DNA of 64,000 nt from Linanthus parryae (GCA_023055425.1 JALGPY010000003.1:20271001-20335000), one strand, 5' to 3'; numbered from the stretch's first letter, positions 1 through 13,160 are shown. Notes: generated by a model from the sequence alone, not told the origin. Numbers and translations are program-made.

Positions 1-2396
1 CGAGACCCACTATTTTGCTTACTGCTGAAGCCCAAAGAAGCAAAAATCTTGTTGGAAAGTAACTTAAATTCATCTTTTATTTGACATTATAAAAAATGTT
101 ACCGAACTCCTTCCCTGTACTTGAACGGTTGAACAGTTGAATTCTTGTTGGTAGATTCTTTGTTTATTTATTGTTTGATAGTTATCTTTGTTAGTCAAAT
201 GATTTTCTATGATCAATTGTTTTACTTCTTCATCGATTTGTATTCTCTGTGTCTAATAGAAAAGACAAAATTTGTTGGGTTTTGTAGGTTGGCTACGATT
301 TTGTTCCACAGATACTGGGCAATACGCAACAGTACTATGGTTTTCTTACAGTAGGTTGGTAGTACAATTTATCTTAGAGAGCTATATCTTTTTGTTACTT
401 CTATAAACTATGAATTTTGATTACTATATACTTTGGCTGCATATAATAAAACACTGGAACTCATGGTAAGGTGATCAGTTAGTGGTATATTGAGGTGTAA
501 TGTTAGTTCAAATGAGGTCATTTCTCATAATTTTGACAACATAACCTACAAATTTTACCAAATGCACCTAAATATTTATTCATATTTTCATTGCGATTTA
601 GCTGTTAGATTATAATTATCGATTTAGCTGGTATATTGAGGTGCAATGTTAGTTGAAATGGTTAGTTTTGGCTGAAGACGAGTGAGCTTCGTTTTGGCTT
701 TTGGTTTGTAGTAAGCTTTGATTCTAGGATTCTTGCTCAACTCGCTGTTGTTAAAGAAGCTGCGAAATATGTCTTAGATAGTGCAGTGTCCTGTACATGA
801 CAGTTGTTATAAAGGTGCAAGTAGACTGCTCGGTTTGAACTAGTCTTCTGGTTGTCGTTATTGATTGCTATTTTACTTAAAATCACTATTTTTCTAAAAC
901 AATGTTCTATTGCATCTTTACCCAGATCTCTAATCAATTTCTAAATTCATATGCAGTATCCAGAAGGGCATGTCTGAAAGAGCATGTATGCCTCTTTACG
1001 AGTAGTTAGCGAGCCTCCGAATTCAGATGGTTTATTGAGCAATTTTTTTTTCCCAATTTGTCCCTGGCGATTTGGGCCACTACTCCCTGGACTATTCCTG
1101 CAAATGCTGGTTAGTTTTCATTATGTAGAAATTATATCTGCATGCTATTTCTAGTCTCTTACAGGAGTTGGACATCATGTTTTTCCAGTAACAAGTCTTC
1201 TAACATGCACTCATTGTGGGTTGCTGAAATAAAATCGCCTTTTGATTATCTAGTGTCTGGTTCTCTTTCATTTACTAGTTCCGTTGCAAGATTTGACATC
1301 ATTAAGTTTAGTAGCCTACACCAAACTATGAACAGAAACGTAAGCCGAGGAAAGCAAAACAAAAAAATAACTGTATCAAGAATACGAAGATAGTTAAGAA
1401 GAGACCTTTGCCAAGCCAAAATCTGCAAAGTTTAACAGATCCATTAGCATTGACCAATATATTGACACATTGATATCCCTACAGGACATTGTGGAAGAAA
1501 AACCATTAGAGATCTCATTGTATATGTGTTAATTATATGCCCAATAATGATGAAAACTAAGAAACTAGCTGACAAACAAATGTGAATTAGGATCAAGAGA
1601 ACGAGGAACTAGGAACAGGATCGAGCAATTAAATTATGGACTTATGCAGCGGAAATTTAAGTATAGGATGAAATTATCAGGTTTGAACCTTATACAAACT
1701 CATATTACAAGAAAAATAACCCAAAAAAGGTGAACCAAGGGCACTGTGTTTCCTTTATCGTTCGTGGAAGTTGAAAAGTGGGACACAGTAATAAACTCGC
1801 GCATCTCTGGTTTGGTTGCTTTGAGATAACTTTCAGGCTCAGTAACGTGTTGTTAAACATAAACTACTACTGCTAGTCATAAACTGAGAATGAGTTGGCT
1901 TATGTGCTTCTGAGTTGGCTTATGTGCTTCTGAGTTGGCTTATGTTTCAGCTAAAGTTTGAATGAATGTGTTCTAAAACTCAGGGATATGGTTTGTGTTC
2001 TTATAGGTGGTGCATAAGAAGAACTAGCTGGGGTACGCTGATCGCTCGAGTAAGCAACATGCAGTTGGAGGAGACAAGATAGCAAGCTGGAGCATTTTGG
2101 CATGTCGAAACACTGATCGTGCGCACTTGGTATTTTGATAGCTCGATTAAATTAGAAAGTGAAGTAGTTTGTAAAGTTATCCGGAGTTTGTAATGTAAAT
2201 TTGACTTCCCAGTTTTTGTACGTGTACATTGACTGTAATGTAAGCACAATTATTTTTTAATTTGTAATGAAAATTGTGTATTTAGCAATTTAATTGTGTT
2301 GTATGTTTTGTATTTAGCAGGGTGTATACGAATTTTTGTATTTAGCGGGGTTTATATTGATAATAGGCATAAATGTGGTGTGATTACATATACTTT
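1..2396. other. AT-rich stretch, no recognised gene; possible CACTA interior
   Basis: No open frame here is long enough or similar enough to a known family to be called. The longest frames are 60-83 codons and look random. Because a CACTA-type right terminus with its subterminal array follows at 2397-2844, this stretch may be the interior or 3' untranslated part of a large CACTA transposon whose left end lies outside the window. That is inference from position only. Confidence 0.35.
1891..1950. repeat. 20-bp tandem repeat, three copies
   Basis: Three head-to-tail copies of a 20 bp unit beginning TGAGTTGGCTTATG. The first two are identical and the third diverges in its last bases. It is a small minisatellite in otherwise unique AT-rich DNA. 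No function is visible. Confidence 0.85.
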
Positions 2397-2800
2397 GCAG
2401 CATTAGTCAAATGTTGCAAAGTAGTATAAAAAAAACAGCATTACTCCTCATAATGCTGCAAATAATGCCTCAAAATTGCAGCATTAATCATTGTAATGCT
2501 GCAAAATAAGCTGTAAAATGCAGCATTAAGTTGTAATAATGCTGCCAAAATAAGTATAAAATTGCAGCATTAAAGCCTATAATGCTGCAATTTCATTCTC
2601 AAATGCAGCATTATTGTGTTAATGTTGCAGGGTGTGAGTACATGTATGCAGCATTATTTAATGCTGCAATTAATGATGTTTTTGCTAGCAGCATTAGCTT
2701 AATGCTGCAATTCAAAAAACAGCACTGGCAAATGCAGCATTAGTATTAATACTGCAATTAATGCTTTTTTTTGCTAAATACAGCATTAATTTTAGCAAAT
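2397..2800. repeat. Subterminal GCAGCATTA / TAATGCTGC repeat array
   Basis: About 18 copies of GCAGCATTA or its reverse complement TAATGCTGC, some with one change, occur in alternating orientation every 20-30 bp. Short motifs repeated in both orientations just inside an end are the hallmark of CACTA (En/Spm) subterminal regions, where the element-encoded DNA-binding protein docks. The adjacent CACTA-like terminus at 2844 supports this reading. Many neighbouring copies could fold into short hairpins. Confidence 0.7.
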
Positions 2801-2844
2801 ACCTCATTAATCTAATGACGCTTTTGCTAATATTTCTAGTAGTG
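2397..2844. mobile_element. CACTA-type transposon right end
   Basis: The + strand reads ...TATTTCTAGTAGTG ending at 2844. Its reverse complement starts CACTACTAGAAATA, the usual start of plant CACTA terminal inverted repeats. The subterminal motif array lies directly inside it. The matching left terminus was not found in the window, so the element either extends past position 1 or is truncated. No transposase coding sequence was recognised. CACTA elements make a 3 bp target duplication, which cannot be tested with one end. Confidence 0.65.
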
Positions 2845-3042
2845 TTGCGAAAAAATTATATCTTGAGCCCGATAGAAGACCAACTGAAATCTAAGTACCC
2901 ATTTACAAGACCATCAATTTCATTGACTGATCATCTTAGGTTCCATGTAAACGAAAGAGTGTTGAAATTTTGGGGAGCTGACCAAATCTTCAGTATTTAT
3001 ATATTATATGAAAGGAAACAAGGATCAAGGTTTGTTTTTTAA

Positions 3043-3414
3043 CTCTTAAGGAGGTGCCTTGAAAGTCAAAGGCAACTATAGAAACAAATTGGCTTGAGTT
3101 GAAAAGTCAAAAGTAGCAAAATATTAAGAATTAATTAGGTAACAATTGAATTAGGAATTGTTAGAAATTATTTCCATATCAAGATTGGAAACAAGGGGCT
3201 GGGACATGTCATGGAGCTTTTCTTAGTACTATATAAGTACTAATTGGGCTCCTAGTTTCATATGCAATACAAAGTTGTAATTGTTCCTCTTAAGTGAATA
3301 AAGAGTGATTTTCCGCCGTGGAGGTAGTTAGAAAATATTTTGCTAGCAAACCACGTAAAATACTCGTGTTCTTCTTTTATTCGTTCTTCGTTCGTGAGGT
3401 GGTTTGTCATAACA
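3043..3414 (+). repeat. 5' LTR of copia element 1
   Basis: The end is clear: it finishes GTCATAACA and is followed by a 3-base spacer and the primer binding site. It matches, in reverse, the 350 bp LTRs at 36466-36815 and 41019-41368, for example through the segments CCGCCGTGGAGG and GAGGTGGTTTGTCAT. The expected start TGTTGAGGAGGTGCC is degraded, so the left edge is approximate. A TATA-like ACTATATAAGT lies at about 3229. Confidence 0.75.
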
Positions 3415-3417
3415 AAC

Positions 3418-3430
3418 TGGTATCAGAGCC
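3418..3430 (+). other. Primer binding site (initiator Met tRNA)
   Basis: TGGTATCAGAGCC is complementary to the 3' end of plant initiator methionine tRNA. This is the standard priming site for copia reverse transcription. It lies three bases after the LTR end. Confidence 0.9.
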
Positions 3431-3555
3431 AAGGTTGACGGTGTCTCAAGATCAAGGCGGAGCAAAGCTAGGGTTTCACAGCTTGGTGAAATCAAAGCTA
3501 GGGTTTTGCGATCTAGGTGGAGCACGCGAATAGGGTTCAAGATCCACCAAGAACG

Positions 3556-6500
3556 ATGTCAGGATCGATGTTGAAGATCAACAGGTTCACAGGAGGGAAC
3601 AGCTTCAGTCTGTGGAAGATAAAGGTGGAGACTTTGCTCAAATCGCAAGGCTTGTGGGCACCTTTGACCGCGGACAAGGGAGGCATGAATGTTGCATCAG
3701 CGGAGTTCAAGGCGATGGAGGAAAAGGCACACACAACGATTATGCTGTGCTTATCGGATGACGTGATCATCGAGATCGCAGATCAGAAGGAAGTAGCGAA
3801 GCTCTGGCTCAAGTTGGAGAGTCTCTACATGACGAAGAGTCTCACTAGCAAGTTTATGCTTAAGCAAAGGCTCTTCACCCTGCGGATGCTCGAAGGTACG
3901 GCTCTCAAGGACCATCTTGATCAATTGAACACAATTCTGTTCAATTTGCGTAATATTGGCGAGAAGGTGGAGGATGAGGATGCTACCCTTTTGTTATTGA
4001 TCTCGTTTCCTCCATCATATGAGAACTTCGTGCAGTCGTTCATTGTGAACAAGGACGACTTATCCCTAGAGGAGGTGAGATCGGCGCTCCATGCTAGGGA
4101 ACTGCGCCATAAGGGTGCAGGCACAGGTATAGAGGACCATGCTTCCGGACTGATGGCAACGGGGGGAAGAAAGAAGGGTAAGAAGAACAAGAATAAGCAG
4201 TTCTCAGGTTCTAAGTTACCCAAGGATGTCTGTGCCTTTTGCAAGGAAAAGGGGAACTGGAAGAGAGATTGCCCGAAACGAGGTCAACAGGGGCAGAATG
4301 GATCCGCAGCCGTAGCAGAACAAGGTACCTTGTCTGAGGATGATTACATTCTAATGACGGATGTTGTCACGCACTCTCAGGATGCGTGGGTCCTTGATTC
4401 CGGAGCTTCCTATCATATTTGCTATAACAGGGAGCTATTCTCGACGTACAACCAAACGGATGGAGGGTCTGTCTACATGGCAAACGGAGCCATCTGTAAG
4501 GTGATTGGGAGCGGCTCAGTTAGATTGAAAACGAATGAAGGAAAGTTATGTACCTTGGAGCAGGTCAGACATGTACCACTTATTAAGAAGAATCTGATCT
4601 CCTTCAGTCTACTCGACAGCAAGGGATACAGTTTCAAAGGTGAAGGTGGAGATATACAAGTATGCAAGGGTTCTAAGGTGATTCTCAGGGGATTCAAGAG
4701 TGGGACTTTGTACATGTTGCAAGGTTCGACGATCACAGGTTCTGCTGGAGTTGTCTCAGCCGAGATTAAGGAAGCTGATCTAACTAAGATATGGCATATG
4801 AGGCTCGGTCATATGAGTGAACGTGGAATGCAGGAACTTCACAAGAAAGGCTATCTCACCGGGCATGCGCCCAAGAGCGTAGGGTTTTGTGAGCACCGCG
4901 TATATGGGAAGCTAAATCGTAGAAAGTTCCCTAAGGCAGTTCATAGAACGAAAGGTACTCTTGATTATATCCATTTGGATTGCTGGGCTCCATCTCGAGT
5001 CGAGGCGATTGGCGGGTATAGGTTTTTTTTTAGCATCATAGACGACTACTCCAGGATGACTTGGATATTCTTGATGAAGCACAAGAGTGAAGCCTTCGCA
5101 AGATTCAAGGAGTGGAAGACACTAGTAGAGAATCAGGTGGGAAAGAAGGTGAAGAGGCTGCGCACGGACAACGACTTAGAGTTTTGTTCATCAGAGTTTG
5201 ATGGATTCTGCAAGGATCAGGTAATAGCACGCCATCGCACCGTTCGGCACACACCGCAGCAGAACGGTGTAGCCGAGAGCATGAACCAGACACTTTTGGC
5301 GAAAGCAAGGTGCATGCTTTCGAATGCAAGTCTTTCTACAGGTTTCTGGGGAGAGGCAGTTTCCATGGCATGCTATCTCATAAATCGGAGCCCGCACACA
5401 GGTATAGGATGCAATATTCCTATGGAAGTCAGGACCGGTAATGCAGTGGATTACTCGGATTTGAGAGTTTTTAGTTGTGTTTCCTATTATCACGTTGATG
5501 ATGGCAAACTAGAACCAAGAGCTAAGAAGGGAGTATTCATGGGTTTCGGAACAGGTGTGAAGGAATACAAGATATGGGCAGACAACAAGATTATACTTAG
5601 CCAAAGTGTAGTCTTTGATGAGACTCATATGTTGAAGAACTCCGTGGAAGTGGAGCTTGGAGGTGCAAAGAAGAAGGTAGAGGGAGAGTCGGATCCTACT
5701 GATCCTAAGGAAGCAGAAGAGGAAGAAGCAGAAGAGTATGATAGTGAGGATGCGTCTACACCAGAAGGTCCGGTTCATCAAAGTATTGCTGAAGGAAGAC
5801 TAAGGAGAGTCATAAAGCCTCCGGTGAGATACAGAGATGATGGTATGGTAGGATATGCATTACATGTAGCGGAAGCGGTAGAGGACGAGCCATCCTCCTA
5901 CAAGGCCACTATATCTAGTTATGAGTCAGCACAATCGATTGCCGCAATGGGAGAGGAGATGGAGTCTCTTAGCAAGAACTCGACTTGGGAGCATGTTAAA
6001 TTTCCAGCGGGAAGGAAGATAGTCAACTGCAAGTGGGTTTTTAGAAGAAAGGAAGGAACTACATCTGGAGAGGGCGTCAAGTATAAGGCAAGGCTAGTTG
6101 CAAGAGGGTTCAGTCAGAAAGAGGGAGTTGACTACAACGAGATCTTCTCATCGGTGGTCAGACATACTTTTATCTAGGTGTTACTAGCTTTAGGGGCACA
6201 CCACGACCTAGAACTTGAGCAATTGGATGTCAAGGCAGCTTTCTTGCACAGAGAGTTGGAGGAGGAAATATACATGAGCCAACCGGAAGGGTTACAAGTT
6301 CCCGGAAGAGAGAACCACGTGTGCAAGCTGAAGAGATCTCTCTACGTACTTAAGAAGTCACCGAGGAAATGGTAAAAGAGGTTTGACAACTTCATGTTGA
6401 AGATTGGTTACCACAAGTGCGAGTATGATTGCTGCGTGTACCACAAAGAGTTGCATGGTGGATCACGTATTTACCTAGTTCTGTATGTGGATGATACTAT

Positions 6501-7434
6501 GATTGCAACTCGGGATATCAAGGACATCAGAGAATTGAAGAGGTCCCTTAGCGCGGAATTTGAGATGAAGGATCTAGGAGCTGCTCAGAAGATATTGGGA
6601 GTTGAGATCTATAGAGATAGGAAGAAGAAGCTTTTCTTGTCACAGCAGGGATACATCAAGAAGGTCTTGGCAAGATTCGGGATGTTATCAGCTAAAGCTA
6701 TAGATACTCCTATGGCAACTAATAGCAAGCTAGGAATGTACACCGTTATGACCGAGGAGGAGGAGTACATGTCCAAGGTTCCATATGCTAGCGCAGTTGG
6801 AAGTCTCATGTATGCTATGGTCTGCACTCGACCGGACATAGCATTCGTTGTTAGTGCGGTTGGTCATTTTATGGCTCATCCGGGTAGGGACCATTGGCAG
6901 GCGGTGAAGCGCATATTCAGGTACCTTAAGGGTACGTCAGACATTGGCCTATGCTATGGGGCTAGTGAAGACATCTTGGTAGCTGGTTTCTCGGATGCGG
7001 ACTATGCAGGGGATATTGACAGTAGAAGATCAATGACAGGCTGTGTATTTTCTCTGGGAGCATCTGTTGTGAGTTGTAAGGCTACACTACAGCCGACCGT
7101 GACTTTGTCCACCACGGAGGCGAAGTATATGGCTCTAACGGAAGCAGCAAAGGAGGCAATTTGGCTTAAGGGAAAGGTCAATGATCTAGGGCTACTTCAA
7201 GATCAGGCGATAGTCTACTGTGATAGCTTGAGTGCGATTTGCTTAACTAAGGACCAGGTTCATCATGAAAGGACCAAGCATATCGACGTCAGGTATCATT
7301 TTCTGAGAAACGAGAGCAGGATCAAGGTGAAGACGGTGGGGACAGCTGACAACCCCGCGGATATGTTCACAAAGCCAGTTTCGGAGAGCAAGTTCCAGCA
7401 TTGTCTAGAATTGCTCAACATCTTGAGCCACTGA
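3556..7434 (+). pseudogene. Broken copia gag-pol polyprotein (Tork-like)
   Basis: Domains in order are gag with a C-terminal zinc knuckle (about 4210-4280), aspartic protease (DSGASYH, about 4398), GAG pre-integrase (WHMRLGH), integrase (TPQQNGVAE), reverse transcriptase (YVDDTMIATR, about 6485) and RNase H ending in KHIDVRYHFLRN. The first in-frame ATG is 3556. In-frame stops occur at 6175-6177 (a Trp codon in the sister copies, now TAG) and at 6373-6375 (TAA). The zinc knuckle histidine is Asn (CAFCKEKGNW versus GHW in the sister copies). It is an inactive copy. Confidence 0.9.
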
Positions 7435-7473
7435 GGCCCTTCGGGGCATGTCGGACCCGGTGGGGGTCCAGTG

Positions 7474-7558
7474 TTATTTTCTATCTTCCAAGCCATACCA
7501 TATAAAATCCCTCCCGTGCTCACTTCCACCATCACGCAAAATTTACTCTTAAGAGAAA
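7474..7558 (+). promoter_or_regulatory. Probable stranded promoter/5' UTR of dioxygenase copy A
   Basis: TATAAAA at 7501-7507 is followed by a C-rich leader, and the DNA ends exactly at the Helitron A insertion point. On the other side of Helitron A (13492) the sequence reaches the ATG of dioxygenase copy A within 22 bases. The TATA-plus-leader layout resembles that of intact copy C (TATAAAA at 17122, ATG at 17202). I infer that this is A's promoter, pushed 5.9 kb upstream by the Helitron. Confidence 0.5.
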
Positions 7559-8327
7559 CTAGGCGATACCCCGCGCTAAAGCGCGGGCTTATGCAAAAAA
7601 AAATCTTATACGTAATGAGGTATCATAAGATTATAGTATTATAACACCATGCAAATTATAAGCTTAAATTGTTAATTTATTAACCTAATTTCGAAACACT
7701 AACTCTAAAATGTTACAATATCGACAACGAATCCACTTCAAAGGAGAAATTTAACAATTTGTTTTCAATCAATTGTTGTGTTTTATATTAAGAGATTATT
7801 TCATAATACACCCATTACATTTTTTAATTGTGCTTACAATTCATAATTTTAGAAATACTAACAATGTGTAAGAGACAATCAATTATAGAAGTTACACTAT
7901 CATGTTATTATTATTATTTGATGGGAACCCTAATATGCACATGTATTTCATATAATTGAATACAAAATCGCAAAAATTAGAAACAACGGTATTGTTTATT
8001 TGATGTATCACACAATAAATATATGAGCCAAATCTTGAGGTTTACATTGCAATTGTCCAAAAGTGATAACTTAATTCCATGGAGGTCCTAATGAGCATGG
8101 ATATGGAATCTGGTAGAAAATAACACTAAGATCATCGTTTCACCTAAGTGGTTGTAGCTCCAATCGTATGTATCCATATTTATTTACTGTTTGAGTTCGT
8201 TGTACTAATTTAACTGACAAATTTATTTTTTTTTGTTTAAAAAATTATATATATATATATTTGCTTTTAGATTATGGATAAATGATTTGAAATATGAAAT
8301 ATTATGTATTATTATATTTATACTAAA

Positions 8328-9583
8328 GGCTTAATTACTTAATACATACCCCCAATATATGGAAACTATCACTTTGCAACCCCTAGTTCTAGGATATACT
8401 TATTGGCATCCCCCAGTTATTATAAATCATACTTATTGCAACTGATGAAAAAAATTTAGGCAAACACCATATATATAGTGAGGGTAAAATTGCCAATACC
8501 TTAAATATAAATTAATACCTTAAATATAAATTATAAATTCAGTAGTAAAATAAAAAATAAATAGAATAAATTGATGAGAAGTTGAATCTGTTTCTCAATG
8601 CTGTATCTCTGCCCCTATCTTCCATCTCTCTCGTAAGAAACCCAGAAACTACCCCATACCGACCACCCATCCACCCAAATTTCATTCCCCCATTAATGAT
8701 TCTGAGAATCTAAAACATAAGAAGCCTTACCATCTCTGTCGCGTCATTCGTAGTTGCCGGTAAGAGACATGAGGCGGTGATTTGTGCTCGATTTGGGGGC
8801 TGTGGTTCATGGCAGTGGTTGGTCTCCAATTAGAGAGAGTGTGGTAGTGGTGGGGTACAATTTCAGTGATGATATGTTTTCGATTCGGATTTGGCCGGCA
8901 AGATGTTTTGCTTTGGGTCTTGGGGAAAGAGGAACAAATATAGGTTGATGTGTAATATGTTCAAGTGTTGATTTTTGGTCAGAAAGGAAGCTGATGAAGA
9001 AAAATGATACAAGGAGGCCTGGTGTTCTATTTGATTTGGGTTTGATGGAGGCAGTGGATGGGATTTGGTTGAAAACAAGTTTGGGTGTATAAAGGTGGTC
9101 CAAATCAGCCTTTGAAGTGACGATGGAGTGGAAGTTCTGGTTGTGGGTGGAGGATGTGCTCGTCGGGATGGATGGAGGTCGCGGCCAAATTTGGCCAGCG
9201 GCATTGATGGCATGGCAGAGGTTACAGACTTTCAGTCGTGTTTTAATCTCTTTTTTCTTTTCTTCTTATTTTGTTACCTTTAAATAAATAATTATTTGTA
9301 GTTACAAAAGAGAGGGAGGCAGATATACGACATTGAGAAACAAATTCAACTTCTCATCAATTTATTCTATTTATTTTTTATTTTACTACTAAAATTCTAA
9401 TATCAATTTGTATTGACAATTTTACCCTCACTATATATATATAGTGTTTGCCTAAACTTTTTTTATCAGTTGCAATAAGTATGATTTATAATAACTGGGG
9501 GGATGCCAATAAGTATATTCTAGAACTGGGGGTTGCAAAGTGTTAGTTTCCATATACTAGGGTATGTATCAAGTAATTAAGCC
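8328..9583. mobile_element. Mutator-like element with long terminal inverted repeats
   Basis: The ends are GGCTTAATTACTTAATACAT and its inverse. Inverted similarity continues for roughly 280 bp on each side, through the shared segments around 8460-8610 and 9310-9460. A perfect 9 bp target duplication TATACTAAA flanks it (8319-8327 and 9584-9592), which is diagnostic for Mutator-type transposition. The 700 bp centre is more GC-rich than the surroundings and has overlapping open frames on the - strand, so it may hold a captured host fragment (Pack-MULE). No transposase is present. Confidence 0.85.
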
Positions 9584-12500
9584 TATACTAAAAGCCATTT
9601 GAGCACCAATTTTACCATCAAGAGTGATAGTGAAACAGATAGAATTTGAGTTCTGAGCATTTATACTTACTCGCATTTGTGTATTTTCTTTTACTTACAT
9701 GAGTAAGAGAACCAATATGATACAATACGTCTTTGTTAGAGAGAAAAAATAAAACGTCCATTTAAGAATATCGTTTCAAAATTTGAGTAGAGTTGTAACG
9801 ACATTAGAAAATAATTTTACCATATATTAATTTGGCACAGTAAATGTCATATGCTATCTTGAATAATAAATTATTGAGAATTTGCGTATAATTTTTGAAT
9901 AAAAAGCTATATTATATCTTATTCAATTGTCATTTAATTGAATGCATGCATATTTATTTACTGTCTGAGTTCACCATTCTAATTTAACCGATAAATTTAT
10001 TTCATTTTTTGAAAATTTATAAGTTGTTTTTATTTTATTTTTGAATTATGGATAAACGGCTAGAACTAATATCAAATTGTACCAATCAAATAGTATGTAA
10101 TATTATGATTATACCAAAATCCATATTGAGAACCAACCATAGAATCAAGAGCTATAGTAAAATTGTTAAAATTCCAGTTTTGAGCATTTCTATTTATTCG
10201 CATAGTATCAACTAATTGAAATTAGTTTCCCTAAATTATAATTAATGTGTTTAAATTACAATGTATTAATCATTCGTCGGAGATTTTCAAGAATATAATA
10301 AAAATTTATTTCTAGCAATTTATTTAATACAAAGAAGGCTGATAGAAAAATAACGTGTTTTAATGATTTTCTCTTTCACTGTATTTATTTTATGTGTAAA
10401 GGATATAAGGGTAATAGATATGTAGTAATATGTTTATTTGATTGTTTTTTAATTGTTATCTCACTGTAAAGTTATAAATAGTTCTTTTGAGGATACTATT
10501 ATCATATATAACAAGTTTATATTTATGTTTGCAAATTTTGTAACTCCTACGTCATTATAACCATAGTTAGTGGTAAATCATAATTGAATGTATAATGCAT
10601 TTAGTGCTGATGAATAATGTGCCATGTAAGACATCGCGTAAAAAAAATTATACTGGCAGAGTATTGATTGGCTAGGAGGTCCATGTTGGCACCATATGTT
10701 CTCACCAAGAGAGGGTTTAAATGATAAATGGTGAAATAAAATTAAAACACGACATGTGGCCGATCTTTATACGAATATTAGCATATTATCCTTACGTTGG
10801 TTGCTCCATAATATTTGTAAGAATATTCTATATGTGCATAAGGATATGACGTCAACTTCGGAAATTTATTATCTTTTTACCGATTTATATATTTAAAGGA
10901 GGTGCATTAAGCTAATGTATGCATATTATAAAGGACCGTAGTATTTGAGAATTTGAAATGTCATACATTCTCAACAATGTAACACTATGTTTACAAAAAT
11001 GTTCCTTAGAAAATACCCCAAATTATAGTCATTGGAGAAAATGTGGATAGAGTTACACAGTAAAAGCAAATAAAGTTCCTGGTTATTCTCCGTGAATATT
11101 GATAAAGAAAGGATCCTTTTATGTTCGCAAATTTTCTATAAGGCCTCTGCTGATCTTTATTGGTTGACGAAGGTTTGAGAATATTTCGTTTGACACAAAT
11201 CCTTAAAAAAGAATTTTCACAAATGAAACAAAATTATACTTTTTTATGTACTCCTCGTAAGCATAACATTTTGATGGTACCATATCAATTTATTTGTATT
11301 GTGTCCTTGGATTTAGTAGAAAATAATATTATCATCTTTTTTAGATTTTTATAACCTCTATTTATGTTTCGGACCGAACCAAGAAACTTCACCTGACTTG
11401 AGCAAGAAAGAGAACTTACATATTGACCCCACATTTTCTTAGATTAATGATAAGAGTAATTTTAAATGATAACTATAATTTAATACTTTCATTTCATACA
11501 ATTTTGCAAAACATAAAATGATATTATTTTCAGGATAATGACTTGAAGTTAACAATAAGGAAAGATAATGAATCAAATTGCAATGAATGGTACTCTTTAA
11601 AATATTTCGAACTTCGAAGGTACATTTGTTTTAATATCCTTTCCATCTATCTAAAAAAGGATCACGGATTTGATTTATTAGCAATGCTTGCACACTTAAA
11701 AAAAATTGAAATCCACCTTTAATTTATAATTCCTGACAATTGTAAGTAGATGGAACTAATAAAAATGTATTTGTTCAAGTGAAGTCCCACTAACCAAGGG
11801 TGTCATTCGTTAACTCAAAAGATTTATAATTTGATGTTCAAAGTAAGTTGTATGCTTTGAGCTCAGAGATGTTACATTAAGGCTGTTTTAATTTTCATAG
11901 TGATATTTTCAACATTTGTTATCTTCATCCTGTCTAGGTGCTTTTATATTTCAAAATTTTACTTATACAGAAATAGGGACTGATTTTCTTGAGTATATTA
12001 TTAAAAATAAAAATATTTTCTTGAATAGATATGTTTAGAGTAAGAATAATTTATTGCCACATCAATTTACCAAAAACTATTTAAATTATTGTGCTTTCTT
12101 ACACAGCCACTATGTCATTTTTCTTTCCTAGATACGACAAAATCTATCTCATGGCCGACAAAAACCTCTCACATATTATTGTCATGTATCCACTTATTAG
12201 CATGTACTTACTCCTTCAAAACTAAAACAATTAATAAATTATTTTTCTCAAAATAAAATGATACAGGAAACATAGATGAAATTTCATCTGGACATATACA
12301 ACCAACGATAACTCATGTTACATATTGATCATTCCTAGCGCAAAAATATGAAATTAATAAATATTTGAATAGTTAAAGTTGAGAATCATATTATTCAAAA
12401 AATTGAGCTAGATCGCTTCTAACATCACATATGGCAAGTCAGAATAGAACATGATATAGAAGTTGAAGAAGATACTTGAAGGAGAAATTTTCAGAGAGAA

Positions 12501-13052
12501 AAAATCTTAAAAATCTTTTTTGTATCATGTGTAAAGGAATGGAAGCACATACCTCAAGAAAATGAAGAAGTCACACACATGTTAGGAATATTACATGTAT
12601 AAGTAAATGTTGATAACATTTTAAGGTTACGCACATAAGTGTGACATTAAGGTTTCAGTTTTAAAACTTGTAGGAAAATGATGTTAGGACATCAATAAAT
12701 TTGATGCAGTATTGTAAATTTTCTTTTTTTGTATTTTAATTTTCTCATGTGTTTTTTTTTAAAGGTTATTCGCATTTGTTGACTAACTGTACTCATTCCT
12801 GAATTAGAGAATATAACATCAAAATATTTGAAAACAATTTCTTAATAAGTTGTGCTATGAAAAATAGGGAAGGAAAAATAGTAGTGATACAATATATAAT
12901 CGTATTATTGTAAATGATGATTAGACCCTTCAACACTACTAATAATCCAAATCTATTTTTTCTCTTTCCTAAAAAAATCTATTTTTTCTCATTTCCGCAT
13001 GTGTTGGAATTTGAAGAAGATTTAATTCGTAACTAAACTTATAAACCTACAT

Positions 13053-13057
13053 ATATA

Positions 13058-13122
<65 letters not shown>

Positions 13123-13160
13123 CATCATCATCATCATCATCATCATAATAATAAAAGTTG
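13053..13160. repeat. ATA/ATC trinucleotide microsatellite
   Basis: About 20 AAT-type triplets run directly into eight ATC triplets and then back to ATA. It lies inside Helitron A near the element's 5' terminus. Confidence 0.95.

Larger units (their letters stand above)
3043..7473 (+). mobile_element. Ty1/copia element 1 (Tork-like), 3'-truncated
   Basis: A degenerate 5' LTR, an initiator-Met primer binding site and one gag-pol reading frame broken by stops are present. The protein is close to the elements at 36466-41368 and 41019-44774, so this is the same family. Homology to those elements ends at about 7473, within the 3' untranslated part after the gag-pol stop. The polypurine tract and 3' LTR are missing. 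The DNA that follows looks like the promoter of dioxygenase copy A. The element cannot be autonomous. Confidence 0.85.

Noticed and set aside
2397..2800. GCAGCATTA array as a CRISPR or ordinary satellite
   Set aside because: The units are 9 bp, in alternating orientation with irregular spacing, and lie beside a CACTA terminus. There are no unique equal-length spacers.
3044..7552. CTCTTAAG on both sides of copia-1 as a target duplication
   Set aside because: It is too long for copia, the left copy lies within the degraded LTR start, and the right copy lies beyond the point where element homology ends.
7570..7587. GC-rich hairpins (also 13808, 27598, 49976) as transcription terminators
   Set aside because: Each is followed or preceded at fixed distance by CTAG and an A/T insertion site, which fits Helitron 3' ends.
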